64,000 bases of DNA from Clostridiales bacterium. Lineage in GTDB: Bacteria > Bacillota > Clostridia > Oscillospirales > Acutalibacteraceae. Location: assembly GCA_022799115.1 (NCBI GenBank), contig JAAWNT010000004.1, positions 1 to 64,000 of the forward strand, given 5' to 3'. The notes beneath the pieces were generated by a model. It was not told where the DNA came from. It did no database searches and worked only from the letters and a program-made list of their open reading frames with translations. This document shows, one piece after another, positions 44,174-52,345 of this stretch. The position numbers and the translations under genes are program-made. Numbering within the stretch: the first letter of the stretch is position 1; each line of letters starts with the position of its first letter.

Positions 44174-45092
44174 ACAGACGATTACAGTTTTCCAATCAGA
44201 GGAAGGATTGCGCATTGACAAGTTTTTATCGGAAAAGCTGCCGGATTTGACCCGCTCCTCCGTCCAGCGGCTGCTGGATGCGGGAAATATCTCGTGTAAT
44301 GGGGTTAAAGTTGGAAAAAACTATCGGCTGAGGGCAGGGGATCTTCTGGAGATAACCATTCCCGAGCCGGCGCCTCTGGCGTTAATCCCCGAGGAAATCC
44401 CTTTGGAAATTTGTTATGAGGACGAGGATTTGCTGGTGGTGAATAAGCCTAAGGGGATGGTGGTGCACCCAGCGCCGGGGAATTTTACTGGTACCCTGGT
44501 AAACGCCTTGCTTGCTCACTGCGGCGATTCTCTATCGGGGATCAACGGTGTAATCCGACCGGGGATTGTCCACCGCATTGATAAGGACACCAGCGGATTA
44601 CTAATTGTAGCAAAAAATGATTTTGCTCATCAGAAATTGGCGGAGCAGATCAAAGAGCATCACTTTACCCGAGAATATGAGGCGGTGGTGCATGGAGGTT
44701 TTGCTGAGGACAAGGGCATGGTAGACGCGCCCATCGGCCGGCATCCCATTGACCGGAAGAAAATGGCGGTGACTCAAAAGGGGAGCCGGAACGCGGTAAC
44801 CCATTACCGGGTGATTGCCCGCTACCGCGCCTTGACCCATTTGCGTCTGCGACTGGAAACAGGGCGCACCCATCAAATTCGGGTACACATGGCCTACATT
44901 GGACACCCTGTTGCAGGAGACGCCGTTTACGGTCCGAAAAAGCCCATGGGAGGCTTGAATGGGCAATGTCTTCACGCAAAATTAATCGGTTTTGTCCATC
45001 CGAGAGATGGCAGATACCTGGAAATTGAAAGCCCGCTGCCCGATTATTTCACCGCATTGCTGGAACGCCTGGGCCGCTGTGACGTTGAATAA
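44157..45092 (+). CDS. rluD: Ribosomal large subunit pseudouridine synthase, RluD type
   Basis: RluD-family enzymes make pseudouridines in 23S rRNA. The protein has an N-terminal S4 domain (LTRSSVQRLLDAGNISCNG) and the catalytic motif GIVHRIDKDTSGLLIVAKN with the essential Asp. GRTHQIRVHMAYIGHPV is the second signature. It overlaps the end of lspA, the usual lspA-rluD pairing in Firmicutes. The start is uncertain: ATG 44157 is used, GTG 44145 is in frame. The exact target uridines are not known. Confidence 0.93.
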   Translation: MCLENKQTITVFQSEEGLRIDKFLSEKLPDLTRSSVQRLLDAGNISCNGVKVGKNYRLRAGDLLEITIPEPAPLALIPEEIPLEICYEDEDLLVVNKPKGMVVHPAPGNFTGTLVNALLAHCGDSLSGINGVIRPGIVHRIDKDTSGLLIVAKNDFAHQKLAEQIKEHHFTREYEAVVHGGFAEDKGMVDAPIGRHPIDRKKMAVTQKGSRNAVTHYRVIARYRALTHLRLRLETGRTHQIRVHMAYIGHPVAGDAVYGPKKPMGGLNGQCLHAKLIGFVHPRDGRYLEIESPLPDYFTALLERLGRCDVE

Positions 45093-45116
45093 GGACGGAA
45101 AAGAAAGGGGAAGAAT

Positions 45117-45947
45117 ATGCCAGTTTCCTTGGAAGGAATTCTATTGGCCTCTGATTTGGACGGGACTTTGATTGACAGCGCATATCAGATTCCACAAAGG
45201 AATTTGGATGCGCTGTGCGATTTTATGGGCAGAGGCGGTCGCTTTGCGATTGCTACGGGACGAGCCATTGAATCCGCCTATCGATATGTGAGAGTTACTC
45301 ACCCAAATGCTCCTTGTATCGTATTAAATGGTACAATGTTATATGATTACAGGACAAACCGTGTTTTATGGGGGAATCCTTTGCCCCCGGAGGCTGTGAG
45401 TTATCTTACGCATATTTTTTATCATTTTCCTGAAGTGGGGATCGAAGTATGCACGGAAAAGGGGATTCATGTCATACGAGAGAATCCGTATATACACCGG
45501 CATCTGTTCCGGGAGAATATTAAGCATACGAATTGTTCTCTTCAGCAGGTGGAAGGACAGTGGTACAAAGTCTTTTTTGCAATGGATTCTCAGTTGATGG
45601 AGCAAGTGCGCGCGTATATGGAGACCATTCCGCACCAGGGGGTGCGGTTTGTGCCATCCTCCAGCTATTATTTGGAGATGCTGCCAGAGGAGGCAGATAA
45701 AGGAACCGCTCTTAAAAGGCTGACCGCTATGCTGGATTTGGATCCGAACAACAGCTATGCGATAGGCGATTATTATAACGACATCGAATTGTTGCGCGCC
45801 GCTGGAGTTGGAATTGTACCCCAAAATGCCCCTATGGATATCCAAAAATTGGCCGGTCATGTGGTTTGCCGCTGTGAACTGGGCGCCGTTGCCGATGCGA
45901 TCGCAGTTATCGAACGCAATTGGATGGAAAAGAGCTCCAAGCATTGA
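45117..45947 (+). CDS. Cof-type HAD-IIB phosphatase
   Basis: HAD-superfamily hydrolase of 276 aa. The nucleophile motif is LASDLDGTLID, motif II is ATGR, and motif IV is AIGDYYNDIELL with the metal-binding aspartates. A type IIB cap lies between about residues 85 and 190. Family members dephosphorylate sugar phosphates, flavin or PLP precursors; the substrate here is not evident. AAAGGGGAAG precedes ATG 45117. It probably belongs to the lspA-rluD transcript. Confidence 0.92.
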   Translation: MPVSLEGILLASDLDGTLIDSAYQIPQRNLDALCDFMGRGGRFAIATGRAIESAYRYVRVTHPNAPCIVLNGTMLYDYRTNRVLWGNPLPPEAVSYLTHIFYHFPEVGIEVCTEKGIHVIRENPYIHRHLFRENIKHTNCSLQQVEGQWYKVFFAMDSQLMEQVRAYMETIPHQGVRFVPSSSYYLEMLPEEADKGTALKRLTAMLDLDPNNSYAIGDYYNDIELLRAAGVGIVPQNAPMDIQKLAGHVVCRCELGAVADAIAVIERNWMEKSSKH

Positions 45948-46130
45948 GGTTCATGTATTGCAAAACCAAATGGGACGCTGATCGTATGCTTTTTTATTGT
46001 TTCTGAAGGGATGAATCAGCTGGCTTTGTTGCATTGATATCAGTGATCCGGTTTCTATGACGCGGAGTATAACGGGGGACATGCGGCGGCTCAAGGAACA
46101 AGAATAACGCTTTATACGGAGGGAAAGGCA

Positions 46131-46511
46131 ATGGAGCAGAGAACCTTTTCTGAACGGCTGCTTTTGGTGGCAGCGCTGATTCTATGCGCCATTTTGGTGG
46201 GATATAATGCGTTTTATTCTCCGCAGGCTTCAGAGCCGGTCATTATTTATCGGGATTTTAGCGTGGAGAGTCTGTCGAATGAGGAATATCAACCCCTGCC
46301 GGGAGAATCCATTCATCGCCTCAACCTCAATACCGCCAGCGCCGAAGAGCTGGCCCAACACGTGCCGGGCATTGGGGACTTGCTGGCGCAGGATATTGTA
46401 GAATATCGGGAAAAGCACCAAGGTTTTCAGCGTCTTGATGAGCTGAAAAATATAGAAGGGATTGGAGACAAAACCTTTGAGAAGATGAAGCCGTACCTCA
46501 CATTGTCCTAA
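46131..46511 (+). CDS. ComEA-like helix-hairpin-helix protein
   Basis: The 126-aa protein has one N-terminal membrane helix (about residues 9-26) and a C-terminal double helix-hairpin-helix (LNTASAEELAQHVPGIGDLL, then LKNIEGIGDKTFEKMKPYL). That is the build of ComEA, the DNA receptor for competence, though the SLBB domain of full-length ComEA is missing. No other competence gene is near. Non-specific DNA binding at the outer membrane face is inferred. GGAGGGAAAG precedes ATG 46131. Confidence 0.88.
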   Translation: MEQRTFSERLLLVAALILCAILVGYNAFYSPQASEPVIIYRDFSVESLSNEEYQPLPGESIHRLNLNTASAEELAQHVPGIGDLLAQDIVEYREKHQGFQRLDELKNIEGIGDKTFEKMKPYLTLS

Positions 46512-46540
46512 TGTCCGGGAAAAGGACTGCGCGGCAAACG

Positions 46541-46603
46541 AAAAACTCCCTATGGAGCATTAAAATCTGAGTGGTTCAGAAAAGGGCTCATAGGGAGTTT
46601 TTT
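46541..46603. terminator. Bidirectional terminator between convergent genes
   Basis: AAAACTCCCTATG plus AGC pair with GCT plus CATAGGGAGTTTT. The minus-strand acyltransferase stop (46588) lies inside the hairpin. Confidence 0.85.
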
Positions 46604-47307
46604 AATTGTTCATTCATTTGTTCCAGGGCCTTTTGGTAAAGCTCTCTGGCGCTGCGCCGGATGTTCTCTTGATTGGAAGGATAAATAGGTTCTCCAGCGG
46701 TTAAGGTAAAACAAGGTTTTCTTTTTAACAGTTTCCAGATTCCCCGGCGTGGCCGTTGGGTTAGCACAACTGGAATAACAGGAACATGAGCCCGCGCGGC
46801 AATGGTAAAGGCGCCGTCTTTAAAATCCCGTAGAGTTTGGCAATAAGGAATCAGCTCTCCCTCCGGGTAAATGCATAAAAGACGCCCGTCTTTAACCGCC
46901 TGCACCATTTGTTGCAGAAAGCTTCTCATACGGGAAGGAGAGGAGGGCACTGGCACACTACCCAAAAAATAGATGAGCTGTGACACCACAGGAACATAAA
47001 ACAAACGCTCTAAAGAGGTGAAGATAGCCTTGCGCGGCATTGCTAAAAGGCCCAAAAAGGTACAATCAAAATAGTGAGCATGATTGCAAACCAAAACGGC
47101 TCCCTTCCCTTTTAAATTTTTGACGTGTTCTTTTCCCCGAATCTTTAAGCCAAACACCGCATGATCGAATAGAAAAAGAAGGGGAAAGGCAATGAAATAG
47201 AGAAACAACCGGGAGAAAAAGCGGAGAAAGGGATTGGCGCTTACAAGAGGTTTGTCTTTGTCGAAGTTATTGAGTCCTTTTTTTATGATCTCGGACCACC
47301 TCCTCAA
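46588..47307 (-). CDS. 1-acyl-glycerol-3-phosphate acyltransferase family (PlsC-like)
   Basis: PlsC-like enzymes acylate lysophosphatidate in phospholipid synthesis. The HX4D motif is NHAHYFD and the acyl-acceptor block is YPEGEL; a membrane helix lies near residues 25-50. Start is uncertain: there is no ATG near the expected N terminus. TTG 47307 is used here, giving 239 aa and a 41-base overlap with the preceding glycosyltransferase. GAGGAGGT lies just inside this start, so initiation at a rare codon further in is also possible. Confidence 0.85.
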   Translation of the reverse strand: MRRWSEIIKKGLNNFDKDKPLVSANPFLRFFSRLFLYFIAFPLLFLFDHAVFGLKIRGKEHVKNLKGKGAVLVCNHAHYFDCTFLGLLAMPRKAIFTSLERLFYVPVVSQLIYFLGSVPVPSSPSRMRSFLQQMVQAVKDGRLLCIYPEGELIPYCQTLRDFKDGAFTIAARAHVPVIPVVLTQRPRRGIWKLLKRKPCFTLTAGEPIYPSNQENIRRSARELYQKALEQMNEQLKNSL

Positions 47308-48403
47308 ACATTTTCTCTGCCTCGAGAATGGATTGTTCCACCCGATAGGTGTCGCCCTGCTTGGCATATTGTTGGGACATCCGCCGCTTTTCCTCGGGAT
47401 GTTCAATCCAATAGTCGATTTTTTTGGCAAGATCTTTGGGATTGTCCGGTTCAAACAGGCTGCGGTCATCCAAGGCGAACTGTGGGGTAGCGGATTGATC
47501 GGAATTGCAGATTACGGGTACCAATCCGCAGGAAAAGGCTTCCATACAGGAAATGGCCTCGATTTCAATCACAGATGCATGGACGTAAAGATCACAGGAA
47601 TGGATCAGCGAGATCAGATCCGATTTGGAATAGAACCCAAAGATAGGGGGATGCGCAAGCTTGCTTCCTTGCTTGATTAGCTTGGATTTGCACGGTCCGT
47701 TGCCTGCAAGGTGAAGCTGGATGCGATCCGCATATTTGGATTGCGATACCGCCTCTATCAATATGTTCTGCCGCTTTTCCGGAGAAAGCCTGCCCACCAT
47801 TAGAATATGATATAGAGAATTGGGATCCGGTTGCTTGGGAACCGGGGCGGGAACAAAATCGTCATCCACGCCATTGGAAATAACATGCATTTTTGCGTGA
47901 TAACCGTTTTTTGTCAATTGATCGGCGATAAACTTGGATGGGCAGTGTATGTGATCAAACCGATCATAAAACACGTTGTAAAAGAAGCGATAGATCCACC
48001 GGGGAAGGGATTTCCAGCCGCTTAGATGAAGAATATAAGTGATATTTTCGGGCTGTAGATGGAAAGCGCCGGAGCAGGGAATTCCCATTTCCTTTGCCAC
48101 TTTGGCAGCTTTACACTCCATCATCAAGGGAACCAAAAAATGGGCCACATCAGCCCCGTCAAAGGCCTTGCGGAATACTTCTGGATCCGGCTTTGCAAAG
48201 GCAAACCCCTGGCGATTGGCTATTTTCTTTGCCACGGGGAGGTTCCACTCTTCCACCGGATAACGACCGGGGCCCTCTTCACCAATGGACACAACCCGCA
48301 CAGTGTGCCCACGCTTTTTTAGCATTTCTGCAAAACGGTACGCCGTCATAGTGGTACCGTTATTTAAATGATCGAATGAGTCGATAACCAAAACGATTAT
48401 CAA
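47267..48403 (-). CDS. Family 4/GT-B glycosyltransferase
   Basis: A 378-aa GT-B enzyme. The N-terminal half contains IVLVIDSFDHLNNGTTMTAY with the glycine-rich acceptor loop, and the C-terminal half has the donor motif LMVGRLSPEKRQNILIEA and EIEAISCMEAFSCGLVPVI, where the ExxxxxxE pair binds the sugar nucleotide. Its best-known relatives add glucose or galactose to diacylglycerol. Overlap with the acyltransferase supports a role in membrane glycolipid. TTG 48403 has AGGGGGAA upstream. Confidence 0.9.
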   Translation of the reverse strand: MIIVLVIDSFDHLNNGTTMTAYRFAEMLKKRGHTVRVVSIGEEGPGRYPVEEWNLPVAKKIANRQGFAFAKPDPEVFRKAFDGADVAHFLVPLMMECKAAKVAKEMGIPCSGAFHLQPENITYILHLSGWKSLPRWIYRFFYNVFYDRFDHIHCPSKFIADQLTKNGYHAKMHVISNGVDDDFVPAPVPKQPDPNSLYHILMVGRLSPEKRQNILIEAVSQSKYADRIQLHLAGNGPCKSKLIKQGSKLAHPPIFGFYSKSDLISLIHSCDLYVHASVIEIEAISCMEAFSCGLVPVICNSDQSATPQFALDDRSLFEPDNPKDLAKKIDYWIEHPEEKRRMSQQYAKQGDTYRVEQSILEAEKMFEEVVRDHKKRTQ

Positions 48404-48483
48404 GTAAAATTCCCCCTATACTCCTCCAGAGCGGGACGCTGTCTCCGCCCAGATACAATCGAATGTTTCAGCCTTATAATCTT

Positions 48484-48512
48484 ATGATACCGTTATCAGG
48501 GCATATAGTCAA
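48484..48512 (-). promoter_or_regulatory. Promoter of the glycosyltransferase-acyltransferase operon
   Basis: On the minus strand TTGACT (48507-48512), 17 nt, TATCAT (48484-48489), about 80 nt before the TTG start. Confidence 0.7.
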
Positions 48513-48549
48513 TTGACATTTCCAAAAGAATGTCGTTTTTTAGGAAAAA

Positions 48550-48588
48550 ATCAAAAAGAACCGGCGCTGCCACTTGACAACACCGGTT
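48550..48588 (-). terminator. Intrinsic terminator after trxA
   Basis: On the minus strand AACCGG and CCGGTT pair around a loop with further short pairing, followed by CTTTTTGATTTTTT. It lies 15 nt after the trxA stop. Confidence 0.8.
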
Positions 48589-48603
48589 TACGAACAATTG
48601 GTA

Positions 48604-48927
48604 TTATAGATTTGCGTCGATCATATCGGTATAATTAGACAGAGGTTTGGCTCCTACATCCCGTGCCGTTACCTTGCCGTCTTTAAACAAAAGGATTGTC
48701 GGTATGCTTTGAACGTTGTACCGCTGAGCAAGCTCGGAATGCTCGTCGATGTCCACCTTTGCCACTGTTATCCGTCCATCGTATTGCTGAGCCAGCTGTT
48801 CAATGATGGGGGCGACCATTCTGCACGGCGCGCACCAGGTTGCCCAAAAATCAGCCAATACCAACGGTTTTTCCGCAATCAACGTTTCAAACTCTTTTTC
48901 ATCCGGATAAAGGATGAGCTCTGCCAT
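48604..48927 (-). CDS. trxA: Thioredoxin
   Basis: Thioredoxin reduces protein disulfides. The active site is WCAPC in LADFWATWCAPCRMVAP, and the cis-proline is in QSIPTILLF. The 107-aa length is standard. It lies 59 nt after the thioredoxin reductase gene, behind a perfect 17-bp hairpin, so the two probably share a transcript. GAGAAGG precedes ATG 48927. Confidence 0.96.
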   Translation of the reverse strand: MAELILYPDEKEFETLIAEKPLVLADFWATWCAPCRMVAPIIEQLAQQYDGRITVAKVDIDEHSELAQRYNVQSIPTILLFKDGKVTARDVGAKPLSNYTDMIDANL

Positions 48928-48942
48928 CTTTTCGCCTTCTCT

Positions 48943-48983
48943 GCTATAAATTACATTCCAAACTTGGGAATGTAATTTATAGC
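48943..48983 (-). promoter_or_regulatory. Perfect 17-bp hairpin between trxB and trxA
   Basis: GCTATAAATTACATTCC and its exact complement flank a 7-nt loop. It starts 4 nt after the trxB stop and ends 16 nt before trxA. There is no T-run, so it is not a standard terminator; it may protect or process the mRNA, or be a protein-binding palindrome. Confidence 0.6.
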
Positions 48984-48986
48984 ATT

Positions 48987-49844
48987 CTACATTTTTTCAT
49001 CAATATACTTTGCGGCCTGCTGAGCGGCAACCAAGCCTTCTCCCACTGCCTTGGAAACCTGAAGCGGTTTGCCTGTACAATCTCCTGCGGCGAAAAATCC
49101 AGGAATATTGGTTTCCATAAAGCGGTTGACAGCAATGTATCCATCCCTTGTTTCCAATCCTTCGATCAGCGAGTTGGGAGCAATGGAATCCCTTAATATG
49201 AAAAGCACATCGGACAATACCGTTTCCTCTTTTAGGGTAATGCGGAACCGATCTCCGCTTTTTTCTATTGACTGAACCGATCCTTCCCGATATTCAATGG
49301 CCGAATTAATACCGAGCGCTCTTTGTTTATTTGAAACGTAGACGACTTGAACCCCGATTTCATTTAAAAAATTCGCCTCTTGAGCGGCCTCTTGGGATAA
49401 TCCCCAAACCACCGCCGTTTTCTGACGATAGAGCATACCGTCACAGGTGGCGCAGTAACTGACCCCTTTTCCTAAGAATTCCTTTTCACCCGGAATCTCT
49501 TTGGCCTTGGAAACGCCAGAGGCTAATATAACCGTTTTGGCTTGGATCACTTCGCCGTTAAAATTAATCAGAAAGCGATCTCCTAAAACGAGAATATTGG
49601 CGGCTTTCCCTTTTTCCAGGTAAACTCCCATTTGCCGGGTATGCTGTAAAAAGCTCTCCATCATTTGTGCGCCGCTCACCTGATAATACCCCAAATAATT
49701 GTCCACCTGTTCCGCTTTTGACAGATAGTTATTTTCCGCGGATAATAGCCGTACTGACTTGCCTCGGGCTCTGCCATTGATGGCGGCGGAAAGTCCAGCG
49801 GGACCCGCGCCGATGACCGCGATGTCCACAACCTGATCCTGCAT
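48987..49844 (-). CDS. trxB: Thioredoxin reductase-like flavoprotein
   Basis: FAD-dependent disulfide reductase of 285 aa. The FAD loop is VIGAGPAGLSAAI, the redox pair is YCATCDG (CxxC), and the second FAD block is GFFAAGDCTGKPLQ. The NADPH loop is altered: VVWGLSQEAAQEA instead of the usual GGGxSAxEEA, so the electron donor may differ (ferredoxin-linked clostridial types are known). ATG 49844 follows AGAAGGGA. Its neighbour trxA is the likely substrate. Confidence 0.9.
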   Translation of the reverse strand: MQDQVVDIAVIGAGPAGLSAAINGRARGKSVRLLSAENNYLSKAEQVDNYLGYYQVSGAQMMESFLQHTRQMGVYLEKGKAANILVLGDRFLINFNGEVIQAKTVILASGVSKAKEIPGEKEFLGKGVSYCATCDGMLYRQKTAVVWGLSQEAAQEANFLNEIGVQVVYVSNKQRALGINSAIEYREGSVQSIEKSGDRFRITLKEETVLSDVLFILRDSIAPNSLIEGLETRDGYIAVNRFMETNIPGFFAAGDCTGKPLQVSKAVGEGLVAAQQAAKYIDEKM

Positions 49845-49870
49845 AACAAATCCCTTCTTCCTCTGATAAC

Positions 49871-49898
49871 AAAAAGGCCACGTTTTCACGTGGCTCTT
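49871..49898 (-). terminator. Intrinsic terminator of the isomerase-DUF4870 operon
   Basis: On the minus strand GCCACG and CGTGGC pair around TGAAAA, followed by CTTTTT. It lies just after the stop at 49904. Confidence 0.8.
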
Positions 49899-49903
49899 TC
49901 CTT

Positions 49904-50362
49904 TTATTTTACAATTGTTGCAATTGTGCCGATCACAGGCAACGGTTTTTCCACTCCGTTACAGGCATTAACCAGTCCAATGATGAACCAAATCAGGTCA
50001 ATAACCGCCACAGCAGTATTCAACAGGCCCACTAAGATAAACAAGATCGGTAAGATCGCCATTAAAACCGCGCCCACGATATTCACGGCGATTCCCAACA
50101 CAACCGCTGCGATGGTAAACAAAATTCCTTGATTCACATGATACATCACTTTGGGGTTGTTGCGGTCCGCCAGTAAACCCACCAACCATAAAAATGGGAA
50201 ATAAGCTAAAATGGAAAATAGTTTGGTGTTATCAGCAGCGGCAACCGGCGCCGAAACGGGCTGCTGATACGGTGGCTGGAGCTGAGATTCCTCTTGCTGG
50301 ATGTTGGAATTCGGCTGCTGCGGCTGGACTGGAGTCTGCTGATTTTGATTCAAATCGTTCAT
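49904..50362 (-). CDS. DUF4870-like membrane protein with Gln/Pro-rich head
   Basis: The 152-aa protein has a Gln/Pro/Asn-rich N-terminal 45 residues and three to four membrane helices (FSILAYFPFLWLVGLL, then ILFTIAAVVLGIAVNIVGAV and onward). The conserved HVNQGILF motif places it in the DUF4870/Tic20-like group. Function is unknown. It is 62 nt after a related gene of 118 aa. SD AGGAGGG precedes ATG 50362. Confidence 0.82.
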   Translation of the reverse strand: MNDLNQNQQTPVQPQQPNSNIQQEESQLQPPYQQPVSAPVAAADNTKLFSILAYFPFLWLVGLLADRNNPKVMYHVNQGILFTIAAVVLGIAVNIVGAVLMAILPILFILVGLLNTAVAVIDLIWFIIGLVNACNGVEKPLPVIGTIATIVK

Positions 50363-50424
50363 ACTTGGATCCCTCCTGATATATTTTCTAATCTATGTAA
50401 CGACTTTGTCGTACTTGGATGACA

Positions 50425-50781
50425 CTATTTTTGAAAAAGTTTATCAAAATCCCCAATGAAAGGAAGCGGTTTTTGCTGGTGTTTGATGACCCCTACAATT
50501 CCCATCAAAGAAAGGATTACCCATGCCACGGTGATGCCCACATACAAAAGCAGGCCCACGATTTCCGCTGCTGCTGGCAGCGACCGCAGAGCGAAGCAAA
50601 GAATGGCGGTAATGAGATAACCAATCGCGGTAAACGCAAAGAGAATCCCTCCCTGGCGAGAGTGAAACTCTACCTCCGGAACATCCTTTTCCACGGCCAC
50701 ACGTCCCATGATAAACAGCGGGCCAATATAGGCCAATACAGACAGCAGCGTTATATTAACTTTGCTATGTTCCTGATTCAT
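50425..50781 (-). CDS. DUF4870-like membrane protein
   Basis: A 118-aa protein with three membrane helices and the conserved HSRQGGILFAF, the counterpart of HVNQGILF in the next gene, so the two are probably paralogs. It lacks the Gln/Pro-rich head. Function unknown. It lies 38 nt after the prolyl isomerase gene and has GGAGGAA upstream of ATG 50781. Confidence 0.82.
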   Translation of the reverse strand: MNQEHSKVNITLLSVLAYIGPLFIMGRVAVEKDVPEVEFHSRQGGILFAFTAIGYLITAILCFALRSLPAAAEIVGLLLYVGITVAWVILSLMGIVGVIKHQQKPLPFIGDFDKLFQK

Positions 50782-50819
50782 TCCGCGTTCCTCCTCCCAC
50801 CAATTTGGCAGAGCCTATG

Positions 50820-51539
50820 CTATTCCGCGTATTTTTCAATCTGTATGGACTCAATCACCACATCTTCCAACGGTTTATCATTGGCGCCGGTTTCTACTCC
50901 TGCGATGGAGTTTACCACATCCATTCCCTCGAATACCTGGCCAAACACCGTATGCCCCCTCTTGTTTCGGCTGAGTTTGCCGTCCAAATGGGGATTTCCA
51001 CCGTTTTCTTTATAGAGCGCCTTTATTTCGTTGGTAAGTTTGGAGCTATCGATACTGGTACTGAAACCGGCAAAAGACTTGGATCCCCCCTGATTAATAA
51101 AGAACTGGCTGCCATTGGTATTGGGACCGGAATTGGCCATTGCAAGCGCGCCGGTGATATTAAACAGCTTGTCGCTGAATTCGTCCTCAAAGGGTTTACC
51201 CCAGATACTCTCTCCTCCGCGGCCATTGCCCAGTGGATCGCCGCCTTGGATCATAAAGTTTTCGATGACCCGATGAAAAGTTATGCCGTTATAATAGCCA
51301 TTTTTGGCGTGAGTGATAAAGTTCTCCACCGCTTTCGGCGCTTCTTCCGGGAAAAAGCGGATTTTAATGGTGCCCATATTGGTCTTCATAACGGCAATTT
51401 CATCTCCTGCCGCGGGTTTATCCAGTTGATAGCCCACTTTTGCTCCCGGATTTTGGGCTTGGTTTTTCTGACATCCGGAAAAGATTCCCATACAAAAGAC
51501 CAAAATTAAGGATAAGACGAGTGCAAACATTTTGCGCAT
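50820..51539 (-). CDS. Cyclophilin-type peptidyl-prolyl isomerase lipoprotein
   Basis: Cyclophilins catalyse cis-trans isomerisation of proline bonds and help secreted proteins fold. A lipoprotein signal peptide ends in FSGC, with Cys23 as the lipidation site; LspA at 43664 would process it. The cyclophilin core has GITFHRVIENFMIQGGDP and ANSGPNTNGSQFFI. The 239-aa protein acts at the outer face of the membrane. It heads the operon with two DUF4870-like genes. AAAGGATG precedes the start at 51539. Confidence 0.93.
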   Translation of the reverse strand: MRKMFALVLSLILVFCMGIFSGCQKNQAQNPGAKVGYQLDKPAAGDEIAVMKTNMGTIKIRFFPEEAPKAVENFITHAKNGYYNGITFHRVIENFMIQGGDPLGNGRGGESIWGKPFEDEFSDKLFNITGALAMANSGPNTNGSQFFINQGGSKSFAGFSTSIDSSKLTNEIKALYKENGGNPHLDGKLSRNKRGHTVFGQVFEGMDVVNSIAGVETGANDKPLEDVVIESIQIEKYAE

Positions 51540-51667
51540 GTGTTAATACATCCTTTCTTACTCTATACATATCCTTTATTTTAGTCGATTTATTCCTTGA
51601 TTGCAAGGAAAAAACGTTGAACTTCTGTACCTTACGTCATTTTTGCATAAATGGCACATATGATTTT

Positions 51668-52228
51668 TTAGATTCTTCCCTGCACATAGCATTGATAGCA
51701 CAGACTGACATAGCGTTCATCTCCTCCAATTTCGATTTGATCTCCTTCTTTCAGAATGACGCCGTTGTCCACCCGGGCGTTTACCTCCGCTTTACGTCCG
51801 CATTTGCATACTGATTTGATCTCGCTCACGGAATCTGCAATTTCCAACAGCCGTTTGGACCCGGGAAACATCCGGGTTTTAAAGTCGGTTTTCAGCCCGT
51901 AGCACAACACCGGCGCATAATCCATGGCGACCTTTTTGAGTTGATCTACCTGCTCTTCCTGTAAAAACTGCGCCTCATCGAGAATAACGACTTGGTATCC
52001 GCGATGATTACAAAACCATAAAAAAAGATCCTCTTCTAATTTTACTGATTTGCAAGGAGCTTGTAACCCGTTGCGGGACCGGACCACATGCTTTCCCCAG
52101 CGAGTATCAGATTCCGGTTTAAGCAGAGCCACTCGAAATCCTTTTTCCTCATAATTATATTTTGTCATCAGTGCTTGAGCGGTTTTTGAACTGCCCATGG
52201 TACCATAGCGGAAATATAGCTTTGGCAT
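51668..52228 (-). CDS. tdk: Thymidine kinase
   Basis: Type II thymidine kinase of the pyrimidine salvage route. The P-loop is GTMGSSKTAQAL, Walker B is VVILDEAQFL, the lid CYGLKTDFKTRMFPGS is present, and the zinc cysteines are CKCG and CYQC. The 186-aa length is standard. GGAGG precedes ATG 52228. It is monocistronic. Confidence 0.95.
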   Translation of the reverse strand: MPKLYFRYGTMGSSKTAQALMTKYNYEEKGFRVALLKPESDTRWGKHVVRSRNGLQAPCKSVKLEEDLFLWFCNHRGYQVVILDEAQFLQEEQVDQLKKVAMDYAPVLCYGLKTDFKTRMFPGSKRLLEIADSVSEIKSVCKCGRKAEVNARVDNGVILKEGDQIEIGGDERYVSLCYQCYVQGRI

Positions 52229-52345
52229 GAAAACCTCCTTTTTTCATATAGAGATAATAAAAAGCATTGTCAACCGGCAAAAATAAGCTATAATAAAAGA
52301 TAATTTGCCGTATCGCCCTGAAACGGAAAGAAACGAGGTGCTTTT

